NCBI GenBank assembly: GCA_963169105.1
Contig: OY720639.1
Location: 125,261,117 to 125,325,116 of the forward strand
Length of the DNA: 64,000 bases
Origin: Ceriagrion tenellum
Taxonomy: Eukaryota; Arthropoda; Insecta; Odonata; Coenagrionidae
Direction: 5' to 3'
Shown here: positions 12,431-22,790 of the stretch, piece by piece
Position numbering within the stretch: the first letter of the stretch is position 1
How the letters are laid out: every line of letters begins with the position of its first letter
Notes under the pieces: generated by a model
Seen by the model: the letters and a program-made list of their open reading frames with translations, nothing else
Databases searched by the model: none
Told to the model about the DNA's origin: nothing
Program-made: the position numbers and the translations under genes

Positions 12431-13020
12431 ATGAGTTCACAAAATGGAGGCAAAGAGAAGGGGAAATTCAGTGGGAAAGAGAAACCGGGATGTAGATGGT
12501 GTTTTCGTCGTGTTGCCTATTGACGAGCGGAAGGAACTGGAAATAGTCACGGGGATCGTTCGAGACAAGCGAGGGTGGAGATGAGTGTCGCTGGCAGTTC
12601 GGCTTGTAGTGCGTCCTCCGCCGTCGTATTGTGAGTGTATTTGTGTCGCCAGCCAGAGGCTGGGGATTTTGAAGGGTTTCGAGAGAGCGGGGGTTAAAGG
12701 GAGGAAGAGTCGTTTAAGTGTTCATGAGCTTCCGGAATGAAACAAATGACTATTGCTGACGAGCTTTGCAGACTAATTGGGGTCGTCCCAGCGGGAGTTC
12801 TCGGCCCTTTTGGCCTCCTAACCCTTAACCCCCGTAACTCCCCCTATCCTCTATCGCCTTCTATCTTTTCCTCTCTCCTGCGTCCTTCGTGGCACTGGAT
12901 GTCTCGTCCCTTCTTCATTTTACAGTACACCATCCACTTTGCTGGTCCCTTTTCCACCTATCCTACCTCATCTCAACTCTTTATCAGCAAGGCCGCAGCT
13001 AAAATGCATGAGAAACAGAT
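12430..13020. promoter_or_regulatory. bipartite CpG island, purine-rich then pyrimidine-rich
   Basis: From about 12430 to 12720 the plus strand is rich in A and G with many CpGs. From about 12780 to 13000 it becomes rich in C and T. The switch lies near 12730-12775. Both halves are far richer in G+C than their surroundings. A 95-codon ORF (12737-13024) falls in the pyrimidine half but looks compositional. The layout could mark a promoter or a non-coding first exon, since a possible acceptor/donor pair follows at 13.16 kb. No TATA box or start site can be assigned. Confidence 0.3.
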
Positions 13021-13150
13021 GTGAAAATGAATGAAAACAATTATTTGATTCTCTTTATAAAAATTTAAAGCAATTTCCCCGGTGACAAAAAAGTGTGTTC
13101 ACTAATGATAAATGTGTAATAACTGGAAATTTCCTGAATTTAATAATGTT

Positions 13151-13213
13151 CTTTCTTTTTCAGGTGAGTGACGTTTTACATCCACTCTTTCCTATCGGTA
13201 CTTAAAGGTATGT
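13151..13213 (+). promoter_or_regulatory. candidate recursive splice site or 44-nt exon
   Basis: A pyrimidine tract (CTTTCTTTTT at 13151-13160) runs into CAG at 13161-13163, followed immediately by GTGAGT at 13164-13169. This abutting acceptor and donor is the layout of ratchet points used for recursive splicing of long insect introns. A second donor, AAAG followed by GTATGT, lies 44 nt downstream (donor GT at 13208-13209). The span 13164-13207 could therefore be a short recursive exon or an ordinary micro-exon. The sequence match is direct; function is inferred, and chance occurrence in 64 kb is possible. Confidence 0.4.
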
Positions 13214-13734
13214 TAAACCACCTTTGTTCCTTCTCCTGATCTAAATTCTATCGTTCTATCCGGGAAAAGAAAACGGTGCAACAATATGACTGGGTATTTT
13301 ATCGTAATGGTAAATTTTAGGGGAAAATTATAATTAAGTTCTTTCTTTAGATTCAAGCACTCGAAGGAAAAGGATGTTAGTGTACAGGGTTGAGTTATCT
13401 ATTCCCACGTGCTGCTGTTATAAAATGAAAACGATTAGTTTTCAATAACCTTTTGAACCCAATTTCAGCTCATGCTCATATACTTCCTTAAAAAATAGAC
13501 CATTAGTCATTTAAAGGGCAAAACCAGAACGTATGTCAGTAATGCGTTGACATGTATAGATAAATATTAGCGATCTAAGTTGTTTATTCTTTGATGAAGG
13601 AAGTGGGAATTTCAATAGTTTTAATAAGTATTTACGAGTATTATAAGTTGATTTAATTAATTCATATGGTGTGTAGATGGTCTAAGGAAAACAAATGTAA
13701 TAAGGGAGAATTACGATCCTTTTAATCTTTGATT

Positions 13735-13810
13735 CATTGGTAGTTTCTGGTTAACGCGGCTGATCCGCAATAAAGAAATCAAGGTTCAAATCTTGGTCCA
13801 TTCAAAGAGT
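13735..13810 (+). repeat. tRNA-derived SINE head, decayed
   Basis: B-box-like GGTTCAAATCT at 13783-13793 matches the consensus at 9 of 11 positions. Upstream TAGTTTCTGGTTAACGCGG is an A-box-like start. A T-rich run follows at 13811-13824. Confidence 0.45.
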
Positions 13811-14549
13811 TTCATTTTTTTTATTATTTAAAAGTATTATAGTGCATCAATGCGCAATGGTTATGGATACATCTTTTACTCTTCTAAGTGACTTTGTAAC
13901 ATTTAATTTGAGTAATTTTCACGATAAATATGGTTTTAATAAAATAATTCCGAACAGTAGCATTCAGTAGCATTGTGCATCAACGGTGACAGTGAAAGGG
14001 TTAGATCCCCAAATGCCCAAAATCGATTAGTTACAGTGGAATACATATGAAGTATTTCTGTTTCTCTTGCATAAAAATAGGGTATCCTGGACATCCGGTT
14101 GTCAACCGTTCAAACTGTTGAGCGCTTGAAAAGGTCTTAATCATCCCCGGAGTTGCGCTGGAACCCGAATCTTTCCCTATCTCACCTCTTTATGTCTATC
14201 TCCAATTAAGTCTTGCAAATGTTGGTAACAGTCACGGCTTACGTGCCGAAATCCAATTTCAGAATCTTAGTTTGGACCCGATTAATCATGCACCTGACGT
14301 AAATAATTCATTACTGGTGTCCTTGTAAATATAATTGCATCTCTGCCCTCTGATTGCAAAGGGACTCGCTGACAGGGCGGATAACGGTGTTGAATGGTTG
14401 GTCTTTGCCACTCTCTAGATTACCAAAATCAAAGTATCTGAGGAGTTAAGTAACCTATGAACAGGAAACCAGGTCTCAAAATGAAAAAGATTTTGCAATC
14501 ATTACAGTCAGGGAGTATTTGTAAGAGACGTGGGATTTTCGATATTATT

Positions 14550-14650
14550 TTAGCTAGGTGGCGTAACTGGCTAATATGCCTGACCGGCAATTGGAAATTC
14601 TGAGTTTGAATTCGGGTGAAGTCAAGTGAATTTTTCATGGTGAATTTCAA
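14550..14650 (+). repeat. tRNA-derived SINE head
   Basis: TGGCGTAACTGG at 14559-14570 matches the A-box consensus TRGCNNAGYNGG at 11 of 12 positions. AGTTTGAATTC at 14603-14613 is a degenerate B box about 33 bp downstream, the spacing of a tRNA-type pol III promoter. Upstream GTAGGTGG-like sequence and downstream GGTGAAGTCAAG look like SINE body. The copy is old and the 3' boundary is unclear. Confidence 0.6.
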
Positions 14651-15047
14651 CCTTTCGTGAATATGCGCCCGCGCGAGGGACTTTGTACTATATCATATGT
14701 GCATGCAATATTTGAAAAAAAACTTAAAGCGGTAATGTGACTGGGAGTAGTAGGACTAACCAAAGTAAATTTATAAGGACTCGAAGTGGAAGAGGGAACT
14801 GGCTACAACTGACTCTGATGGATTCAATTTGACTTGAGTTGCGCGCTTTTTTCAAAATAACATATGTTCAATTGTAAATACGTTGCTTGTGTTTGGATGA
14901 AATGTGTATGTCCCTTCTGAAAATTGAACCAAATGAAAATGTACGGAGCAAAAGTAAAACGTCTTAACTTAATGTGAAATAACAGTATGAGATAAATACT
15001 ATTATATGGAACTTATAAAAGGTTTTTAAAATATTTTTGTTTGCCGG

Positions 15048-15237
15048 ACGATTCTGTCATATGTCCCTGGAATCCCGATAGGCTGCTTAGCCTGTTATCA
15101 GGTTTTCCAGGGACCGGACCAACAGAACTTCACATACTAACATGCTCTCTGGGTGGTGAAAACCTACCCAGATGGGACTCGAACCCGCGACCCTCAGTTT
15201 AACTGGTGAGGACTTTACCCCACCGCAACCGGGGCGT
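15048..15237 (-). repeat. tRNA-derived SINE with hairpin body
   Basis: On the minus strand a tRNA-like head starts near 15237 and carries a perfect B box GGTTCGAGTCC (plus-strand 15175-15185). An A-box-like TTGCGGTGGGG lies upstream (plus-strand 15220-15230). The body beyond the head contains a long hairpin at 15063-15114. Its 10-bp perfect outer stem, GTCCCTGGAA with TTCCAGGGAC, encloses a second stem of GATA and GGCT paired with AGCC and TATC. The SINE identity rests on the pol III boxes and their spacing. The 3' limit near 15048 is a guess, because no poly-A or target duplication is evident. Confidence 0.75.
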
Positions 15238-15239
15238 TG

Positions 15240-15555
15240 AAATATAAATAATCAAAGAGGTGTTTTTTGTTGAAGGCAGAAAACTTATGATTCATCACCT
15301 GTTTATGCATGAAAGATTCTTAATTATAATCTTACTTTGGTACTTCCATCACGCATTCACTGCAAACGTGTGTTGTTTCATTGGCATTAGGCCCAACCAA
15401 GACAAAGTCATGCACATAGGATCAATATGCGTTGGTATTATCATAATTATCATCTCATTTCCAAGACGTCGTACATGAGTAAATCCACTCAAGTAATTTT
15501 GGAAGATCAGAATAAAGGTGGATGAAGAGTTTATTTAATCATAGGGGCAGGGTGC
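15240..15555. other. AT-rich non-coding stretch
   Basis: Short ORFs only. No feature is supportable. Confidence 0.5.
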
Positions 15556-15559
15556 ATCG

Positions 15560-16110
15560 ATGGTGAAATTTTTGGTTAAACAATGTAGAACGCCTGAGCG
15601 ATCACCGGTTTGCGGAACGTGTATCTCCTCCTCTCCATTACGAATTCATAATCCCCTAATAACTAATACTCTCACTTTCCCAACATCAGTCGCCTCCTTC
15701 TATCATCCACTCCACCCTCCTGAAACCCATCATCTCATTCCGTGGCCCCTCCTTCCCTCAGCCTCTTCCCGCTTCGGCCCTTGGAGAACCCGCCCTGTCC
15801 CGTCTACTCCCTCCATCCACGGCCCTTACCCATAACTTCATCCAATGCTTCGTATTCAATAGCCTCCGGGACTTGAAATAAATTGAGATTGGCCTTCTCA
15901 CAACCTAGCCTTCTCTCATTTTCTCTCCCCCTCCCTCCTCCCCTAACCTCCTAACTCTCTCTATGCGTCACTCCTTCCCTTCTCCCTTTCATTTTTCACC
16001 CCCTTGTCCACCCTCGCGCTAAATTCCACCTCAGACGGCGATAGACGCCCAAAAATAAGTGAGATGAGTGGGGTTAGTTCGACGGGTGGCCTCTGGGGTT
16101 CGGCTGATCG
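15560..16110. other. pyrimidine-rich island
   Basis: The plus strand is dominated by C and T (CTCCCTCC-type words) up to about 16020, then turns to G-rich sequence up to 16110. The 91-codon plus-strand ORF is proline/serine-rich and looks compositional. Confidence 0.45.
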
Positions 16111-16655
16111 ATATTGTGAAGCATCGTACATGCGATACTCAAGATATATCGCAACTTGATGTTGATAAACCCGGCCGATGCAAAATGGAGTGATTGTTTA
16201 TGTAGATATTAGTCAAGAGAAGTTTTTAAATATAAAGATATATGCGAGAATGGAGGCTAAGGAAGTATTACCGCTGGCGCATAATGCACTTGATTCTACG
16301 GTTTTATTTCCCTTTCTATTTGAGTACGAGCGGTGGTAGACTAGTTGTAATATTTTTGCGCCAATTCTGGTGACAGTGAACTAGTTTTCTTAGTTTTGCC
16401 CTCAGTAATATAAAAGGATTAATATTCGTCCTCAAGAAAGCGTTTTTAAAGACTAAACCTCATGATGACATGATATGCTATGCAGTACAATGCATTTTCA
16501 AGTGATATTGATATAATTCAATGCTATTATCTGTTTTATAATAGAATAGTGGTAATATAGATCAGTGTAAAGAGATTGTTCTCAAATTTGAATTTTTCGA
16601 TGCAAAATTTAGATCTCGTTCCGATGTTTTGATTGAAATATCGCACAACCCAATT
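16110..16655. other. AT-rich non-coding stretch
   Basis: Nothing recognisable. Confidence 0.5.
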
Positions 16656-16659
16656 TCAT

Positions 16660-16880
16660 GGAGCTAACGTTGAGAAGAGAGGGTAGAGAAAATGTGTCCA
16701 GGACTGGGTAACGACTCTACCCCACTTGGGTAACCCCCGCTCCCCGGACTCCCAAGAATCTCACCCCAAAACTGAAAACTCCATCCTCTTCTTCCCTCCC
16801 GGACGAAAACTTTTATGAGCTTCGGATAAATTGAAAGTTGTTCCCTTAAGAGAGGAGCGGGGCTTAGGGACCATTGCATT
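16660..16880. other. small GC-richer island
   Basis: About 220 bp of C-rich sequence. The 71-codon minus-strand ORF over it has no recognisable motif. Confidence 0.4.
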
Positions 16881-17545
16881 CACGAAATCAGCCTCGATGT
16901 ACTTAAAGGAATGGACGTTAAAATGATACTTTTAGGGGTTGGAATCATTTTTTATGGGACAGTTTGCTCCCTCTAATTTTTTTAAAGTGATTTCAAAATG
17001 ATCCTCCAATTGCCGTATTTAAATTCTTATTTCCCGCAAGAGGTTTTCAGCATTTGTACCCATTTATTCCATGGTAATAAAATAAGGGAAAAATATCGTA
17101 TGTTAGTAGCAGTGATAAAACTTAACGGAGTAGATTTGGAAGGAATTCATTTTAAAACGAACTCTCAGACAGTATGGTTGTCAAAGTTTTGAAATAAACA
17201 TCTGACTCTTAGGACGCAATAAAACTTCTCTTGGTTAACAATTACGTAGGTACCATGTAACTTTTTCATTATGGGGTAGGTAATATCAAGGAATTTAGTT
17301 ATTACCGTAAGCCCTAGCAAAAAGGCTCCTTTATCATAATTTTCCCAAAATACCTCTTCCTAAAAAAATCACTTTTGTCTATCTTACTCTTATGCATTGT
17401 TTCCTTTGTGTTCTCCTATTCTTGAGATTACAAGCATTACTCCTCCTAAGAGTCTCTATTACCACATTGATCCTTAATTTCTCGGATTACCATTAGGACT
17501 TCTTTTACCCCATTGTCTCTACTATAATAATATAATTGTTTTTCT
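16880..17545. other. AT-rich stretch beside the LINE relic
   Basis: No gene. The minus-strand 3' end of the neighbouring LINE relic may lie here, but similarity cannot be followed below about 17550. Confidence 0.45.
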
Positions 17546-17549
17546 AGTC

Positions 17550-18450
17550 AACTGTCTTCCATTCTCCAAACGTGTCAAAGCTAAGAAATCTCGCTCTCTT
17601 TAGGAATGTTCATTAGAATTCATACTACATTCTTTCTTATCTATTCCCTTCTTGCACTATTCATGCTATTTTTGTCGCAAAAAAACAAACGTCTCAGTAA
17701 CACCATATCTACTGCGGTCAGGTTTTGCTGCCATGCAAGAACGTTGCTAAGAACACTTTTTGTGCCGCGAGATTTTCGCTTTCCAGAAAAATACTCATAC
17801 CAAATTATACTCTACATACTACCCACGAATTTTGTGCCAGATTTCACGAACCATACATACAATCTCTTAATGCACCTTTCCATTCTCCTTGGCAAGCATT
17901 CGGCCGAGTTACTCAAAATCGTCAACTTGTTCCATCATACTGTCATTCACCATCATTTTATAATTATTCTGGTAATTTTTTCCATCTAAAACTGCTACTT
18001 TTACGCACCAATCCTTGAATCTAACCTTGTTTTTTTCATGGATCATATCCAGGAGACCCTGCTATTCCATGCGCATACAGCAGCAGATTATCATCATAGT
18101 GTAGATAGAGAAACTGTCGTCATGAATACTGACCCACGCAGCTGCTCCGGAAAAACTAGAAGCATGATCAACAACCGATGCGGATGCCTTCGCTCTAACA
18201 TCTTCATAGTACTTTACAACGAAGCTTTTCCACCCATTACACCAACGTGAAATCCACACGCATCTTTCAGAAATGTATCCATAACTAATGGCACAGCCAT
18301 GGAGACGCTACTTATTCTTGCTTTACGCCCTGTTTTATTTTAAACCTATCACTCAAAATCCCATTAAATCTTTTACTGACCATCGTATTATAATGTGCCA
18401 CCTTCGCAATACTCAGTAAGTTGTATTCATCCAATCATATGCCTTCTTAC
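17550..18450 (-). pseudogene. LINE reverse-transcriptase relic
   Basis: On the minus strand, in several frames, motifs of a non-LTR reverse transcriptase appear in the correct order. KKAYDWMN (18425-18448) matches the KAYDRVN motif. GVKQE-stop-VASPWL (about 18297-18340) matches GVRQGCVMSPWLF. YDDNLLLYAHG (about 18067-18102) matches the catalytic F/YADD box with the Ala lost and one Asp displaced. VNDSMMEQVDDFE (about 17910-17957) matches the VNG-E-EQVD-FKYLG motif. AVDMVLLRR follows near 17715-17745 and HVWRMED near 17550-17575. The motifs need at least three frameshifts and many stops to join, so the copy is long dead. Its orientation matches the relic at 11.5-12.0 kb. Plus-strand ORFs of 127 and 97 codons over this span are antisense shadows. 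Confidence 0.85.
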
Positions 18451-18521
18451 GATTATGTCCGGGTGTATTTGCATGCCCTAGTTCTTGGTCTCTGAAAAAT
18501 ATGATGACTCTCAACAGTCTT

Positions 18522-18546
18522 TTTGTAATGTATCCTAGCTCGGGGA
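18522..18546 (+). repeat. 25-bp dispersed repeat, copy 1
   Basis: Twenty-five bases containing GTATCCTAGCTCGGGGA recur exactly at 19834-19858, same strand, 1312 bp away. The copies sit just upstream of the LINE relic's readable part and in AT-rich DNA. They may be remnants of one repeat family. Confidence 0.8.
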
Positions 18547-18549
18547 GAA

Positions 18550-19205
18550 GAGTAGAAGCGAGCGTATTGTATTACTAAACTGGTTTCTAATGTTAAATCG
18601 GCCATAATATGTTTCGTAACTGACCGGAAGCGTGCCTTAACCGTAAGCTAGGAAAACTGCAACGATCGCGGCCTATGTAATGACTAGTATACGTACAATA
18701 TTCAGACTTATGGCTAATAGTCTTATATTTATTTAATTAGGAAATATCCGGACGATTGTATTTATTCATCAAAAACTTAAAGAAAGAAAGAGTTTTGTAA
18801 TATCAGGCGTTAAAGGCACGAGTCGGAAATGTTTATCTCGCATAAAACAGCGAAATATTTAGAAGGCAGATAATACCTTTATTCAGTTTCAACAGTTTTT
18901 CCATATTTTATAAAGAAAACGAATGATTATCTATCTAGTTCATAATATCTCCTAAGCATGCTAGTTATAAACATAAAGTCATACCACTTAATCTCCATGA
19001 TTCATAGGACCCTACTATTCCCTTGTGTCACAGTCAAATACTCTGCTACATTTCAGCCTGTCTACGGGATATCATATGCCAGCAAAAATTGATTCTTATG
19101 GCTTTGTAAATGCATATCGTGTATTAAATATGGAATATTATGTGAAATTCATTAGCCAGAATTCAGTCATGAAAATTCATTTTCTAGTCATTGGGATTAT
19201 TTATT
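18550..19205. other. AT-rich non-coding stretch
   Basis: No feature is supportable. Confidence 0.5.
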
Positions 19206-19206
19206 A

Positions 19207-19243
19207 ACGTCTCGATAAATTTCTCGATTAATATCTCGATTAA
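19207..19243 (+). repeat. 12-bp unit repeated three times
   Basis: Three consecutive units of the form NTCTCGATAAAT / TTCTCGATTAAT / ATCTCGATTAAA form a short degenerate tandem array. Confidence 0.7.
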
Positions 19244-19833
19244 AACGGTAATGAATGAAATATTTACCATCAAGTCATGAAATAAATTTATTTTTCAAGG
19301 AGAAATTTCTAAAGTTTTCGAGATAAAAATATTTTAACAAAACGCTTAAAATATACGTGGGAGAAATTTTTAGGTTCTCCTTCACGAGCAAAATCTTTGC
19401 GCTAGATAGAAGAATTACTGTAGCAGATTTATCTCATTTTGGTAACTGATCCGGTATCGAAGGCTTTCTTCCATGTTTTTGGTATAATATTTCGTTCATA
19501 TAATCAAATTACAATTTAATGAACCTTATTTACACAAATATCATTGTCTACACTTTGCAAAGCAAGTGTTTCCTCATTTCTTTATGGCTATATTGTGTCA
19601 TAATAATTACGCAAAATATGAATATTTTGCTTTTACGAGCCAAATTTTCCTTGTTTCCTGTCTTACGTTTGCTACTGGGAGTCTTTCATGCATAAAACTC
19701 GATGCTTTGCATATATAATGTTATGTGAAATAGCAAAAAATAACTTAAGCCGTCAATGTGGTCTATCAAACTTCGTTTATGATTTGTCTATGCAGTGGTT
19801 TTTATGATGCAAAGGTGAAAAATCCTTCTCTTC

Positions 19834-19858
19834 TTTGTAATGTATCCTAGCTCGGGGA
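19834..19858 (+). repeat. 25-bp dispersed repeat, copy 2
   Basis: Exact match to 18522-18546. Similarity drops immediately downstream (A-rich here, GAAG-containing at copy 1). Confidence 0.8.
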
Positions 19859-20039
19859 AAAAGTCTTCCAATTCTTCTCCAAATTTCATCTTCTTTCTGT
19901 ACAAAACAATCTCGCGAAACAACTCTCAACTCTCAATAAATTATTTTGAATTCTTTGGGTTGCATTGCCGTTTCGTGCGAGGGTCACTTTGAAATTCCGC
20001 CAGATATGTAAAATATTCTAAGCATTTCTCTTCTTTCAC

Positions 20040-20450
20040 AGTTCTCCGGCGTGAGGAAGACATTAAATTTTTAAAGAGAGTCGCCAAAGGAAGCGCCTTT
20101 GGTATTTTTTTTCGAAACTGTTTCCGTGCATAAGAGCTTTTACCGTGTTGAAGGTGACATTTTCATGCCTTCTCGTTGCAGTTCTCGGCAAAAAGGGTTC
20201 TCTTCTCCGTCTCTGTCTGCTATTTTTTCTCTTAAGCCGGCTTTTCCCTCCTCTCTCCCTCCCTCACTCCTTCTCCTCCACCAACATTGATTTTACATCG
20301 AGATTCGATCGATATGTGAATGTACGACCCTTTGAACAACCTCCCCCCATAACACGCGACCCCGCGACCACTTTGAAGAAAGGCTCGCTTGCCGTACTTT
20401 TATCATTTCATGTTTTTCCTTGCGTCGCATGTCTCCTGAACTAAAAAACT
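20040..20450. other. pyrimidine-rich island
   Basis: C/T-rich plus strand, strongest at 20200-20280, with CpGs at 20300-20400. Two overlapping ORFs (63 and 99 codons) look compositional. Confidence 0.4.
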
Positions 20451-20870
20451 ATTTGCATCGCGACATGCCAGCAAGCCATCAAATTGAATTGAACTGACCC
20501 GACACTCGAAACTATGCGGACAATGGCAGAGAAAGCTGGTTCATACGATATATTTTTTCGTCGAGACTAGCCAGCACAGTATAGTGCATGTTTTATTGTG
20601 TGTTGTCTGAGTAGTGTCTAGCTGTTTACCTAGTACGTACCGAGTAACGGGCAAAATTGAGTGAAATATGCAACAATTTCCGAAGAATTTAGTCGAATAC
20701 TCTCACTACTTATACGTAGTGAATATTTTACGAACAGCTATTGCTCACTAAAACGCAGGAAAAATATATAACAGTAGACACTGCAGCCTGTGACACTATT
20801 TTATTCTTTCCGTAATTTACCATTGATATACATCTTATTACAAGGATGTATTTATCCGTACGTTGCTGAG
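20450..20870. other. intermediate-GC then AT-rich stretch
   Basis: Nothing recognisable. The 20500-20680 part has a few CpGs and GTGT-rich words but no motif I can assign. Confidence 0.4.
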
Positions 20871-20881
20871 CTCAACCATTA

Positions 20882-20895
20882 CTAGAGGGCGCTGG
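20882..20895 (+). promoter_or_regulatory. CTCF-like site
   Basis: CTAGAGGGCGCTGG contains AGAGGGCGC, a full match to the AGRKGGCGC core reported for insect CTCF. It lies in otherwise AT-rich DNA. Occupancy cannot be judged from sequence. Confidence 0.35.
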
Positions 20896-20899
20896 AAGC

Positions 20900-21545
20900 A
20901 AACAAGCAATGTGGTGGGAATGCCATCAGATAATGTTTTTTTTTATCGTAGAATGTTTCTTTGGGTTTTCTCAACAGCATTCAAAATTTTAGGAAACAAT
21001 ATGTCCAGAATTTTTGGTTGTTACTCCATGTACACATGTACACTAATGTACATAATGCATAATAACGCACTCGAGATATCACACCCATGAGCACAAGGAT
21101 GAACTCATTTGGTGAGACCCGTCTTCGAATTCTGGTCTTTTTATGACCTGATATAACTGAGAAGGTCATAATAAGATCTTACTGATCATTTCATAATGAG
21201 ATCATAATTATAATAAAGGGCTTTTCATCTTTTCACCAAAAAATTAGCAATAACTCACTAATGTACCTTCAGCAGCAAAGCTGATTGTCATACCTGACTG
21301 ACAATTAGGAGACATTATATCCTTTCAAATTAGCCAAATAATTCTTTTTACGCTTTAAATAAGTAATTTTTCACAAATAGATTTCATATAGGTAAATGTT
21401 AGTATTCCGTTGAGGAATATACTATCTCATGAACCGAGAATAAATCTACATTTAGCTTCCAAGGAATGACATGGGGTATAGCGGGTCGAGGAATTCTGCT
21501 TCTCAGGCGATACATTAAAGCATCTGTGCTATTTAATTAAGACGA
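20900..21545. other. AT-rich non-coding stretch
   Basis: No feature is supportable. Confidence 0.5.
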
Positions 21546-21549
21546 CACG

Positions 21550-21870
21550 TCCTTCCTTACGTCCGCTACTTCTTGCGAGGGAGTTTGCGGGCATGCTTCC
21601 TAACCCATTTCATCGTTACCGGCTTCCCTTCCCCCTACCTTCCCATTCTTTCTCTTCCCCCATCTCCTACTCTCTTTCCCCCCCCCCCTCCATTCCGCTC
21701 ATTCCAGCCGGCATGCCGGCCAACGTGGGCGTCATAGACAGAGACTTCTGCTTTTCCCTCCTAGAGGACCACTCCGAGTGACCTGGCTCGGCGTCATGTA
21801 TTCTTTCTACTTTGACCGACATTGTCTATGGCCTTCACTCCCCTCTCATTTGTCTCTCTGTGGTGAAAAA
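21550..21870. other. pyrimidine-rich island with C11 run and palindrome
   Basis: C/T-rich plus strand containing a run of 11 C (21678-21688), followed by the perfect 14-bp palindrome GCCGGCATGCCGGC (21707-21720). The 62-codon ORF is compositional. Confidence 0.5.
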
Positions 21871-22790
21871 TAATATTCCATCCTCATTTTATCTTCTCCT
21901 GCTTTGGCCTTAAGTGCGACACCTCCCATTTAAATTTCTCTTTCCTACCTCGTTTACCTCATTTAATCTTAGTATACCATTGAAACCTCAAATTATGATA
22001 CAACCTTCTCAGTGAATGCCGTTCGTTGTTCAAAAAATTGGAAATTATCTCACTTAGATTATTTGGAAAATTAGTCGTACCCCGTTATCTTTTTCTTAAC
22101 TTGGAAAGTGGTAATTGAAATTGTGCCATTTTCAAGGATGAAAAATTCATTAAATAGGAACCTTTTGGTTAAACACTTTTATATGTGAATGTGTGAACTT
22201 TTTTGTTTCCTATACTCATTATTTCTTAATTCAAAATCAATGTTTACTGTGCTAACGAAAAGATATAAATTATTCAAATACATATCTGAATCTTTCACTA
22301 GCTTACACATGGAAGGTGGCATGCTATTCAAGGAGTTAGTTCCAGAAATTGGATTTTAACCTTTTTGTACCTGTTTTTTAAGTTCGATTCTTCTTTGGAT
22401 TCCTGTGATTGAAAGTATGAGAGGTTTTTATAATTAAAGGGTTTTTTTGCAGTATTGAATGCTAAAAACCTGAGAAACCTTGTTTATAAAACACTATATT
22501 CATTTGAATTAACCAAAATGTGGAGCAGAAAACGGGAGAATTAATGGTCCTACCTCTGCAATAAATCACTCATAATAATACCTAAGCGATTGTAATTTGA
22601 GCGTTTTTCAACAAAGATGGTATGTTTTATACAGTTGGTTAAAAGTTTGCTCCACATTCGTGCTTTCAGTTTAAGTATTGGAATGATATGGCGATAAAAC
22701 AATCTCTAACATGACAAAATGAAGAATAACTAGTTCACATGTGTCCTCTGTTTAATGTGTAACTTAATAGATCGTATGTATTACGGTTAT
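21870..22790. other. AT-rich non-coding stretch
   Basis: Nothing recognisable. Confidence 0.55.

Noticed and set aside
17606..17989. 127-codon plus-strand ORF
   Set aside because: Antisense shadow of the minus-strand LINE reverse-transcriptase relic.
21105..21155. B-box-like CTTCGAATTCTGG
   Set aside because: No A box at a suitable distance.
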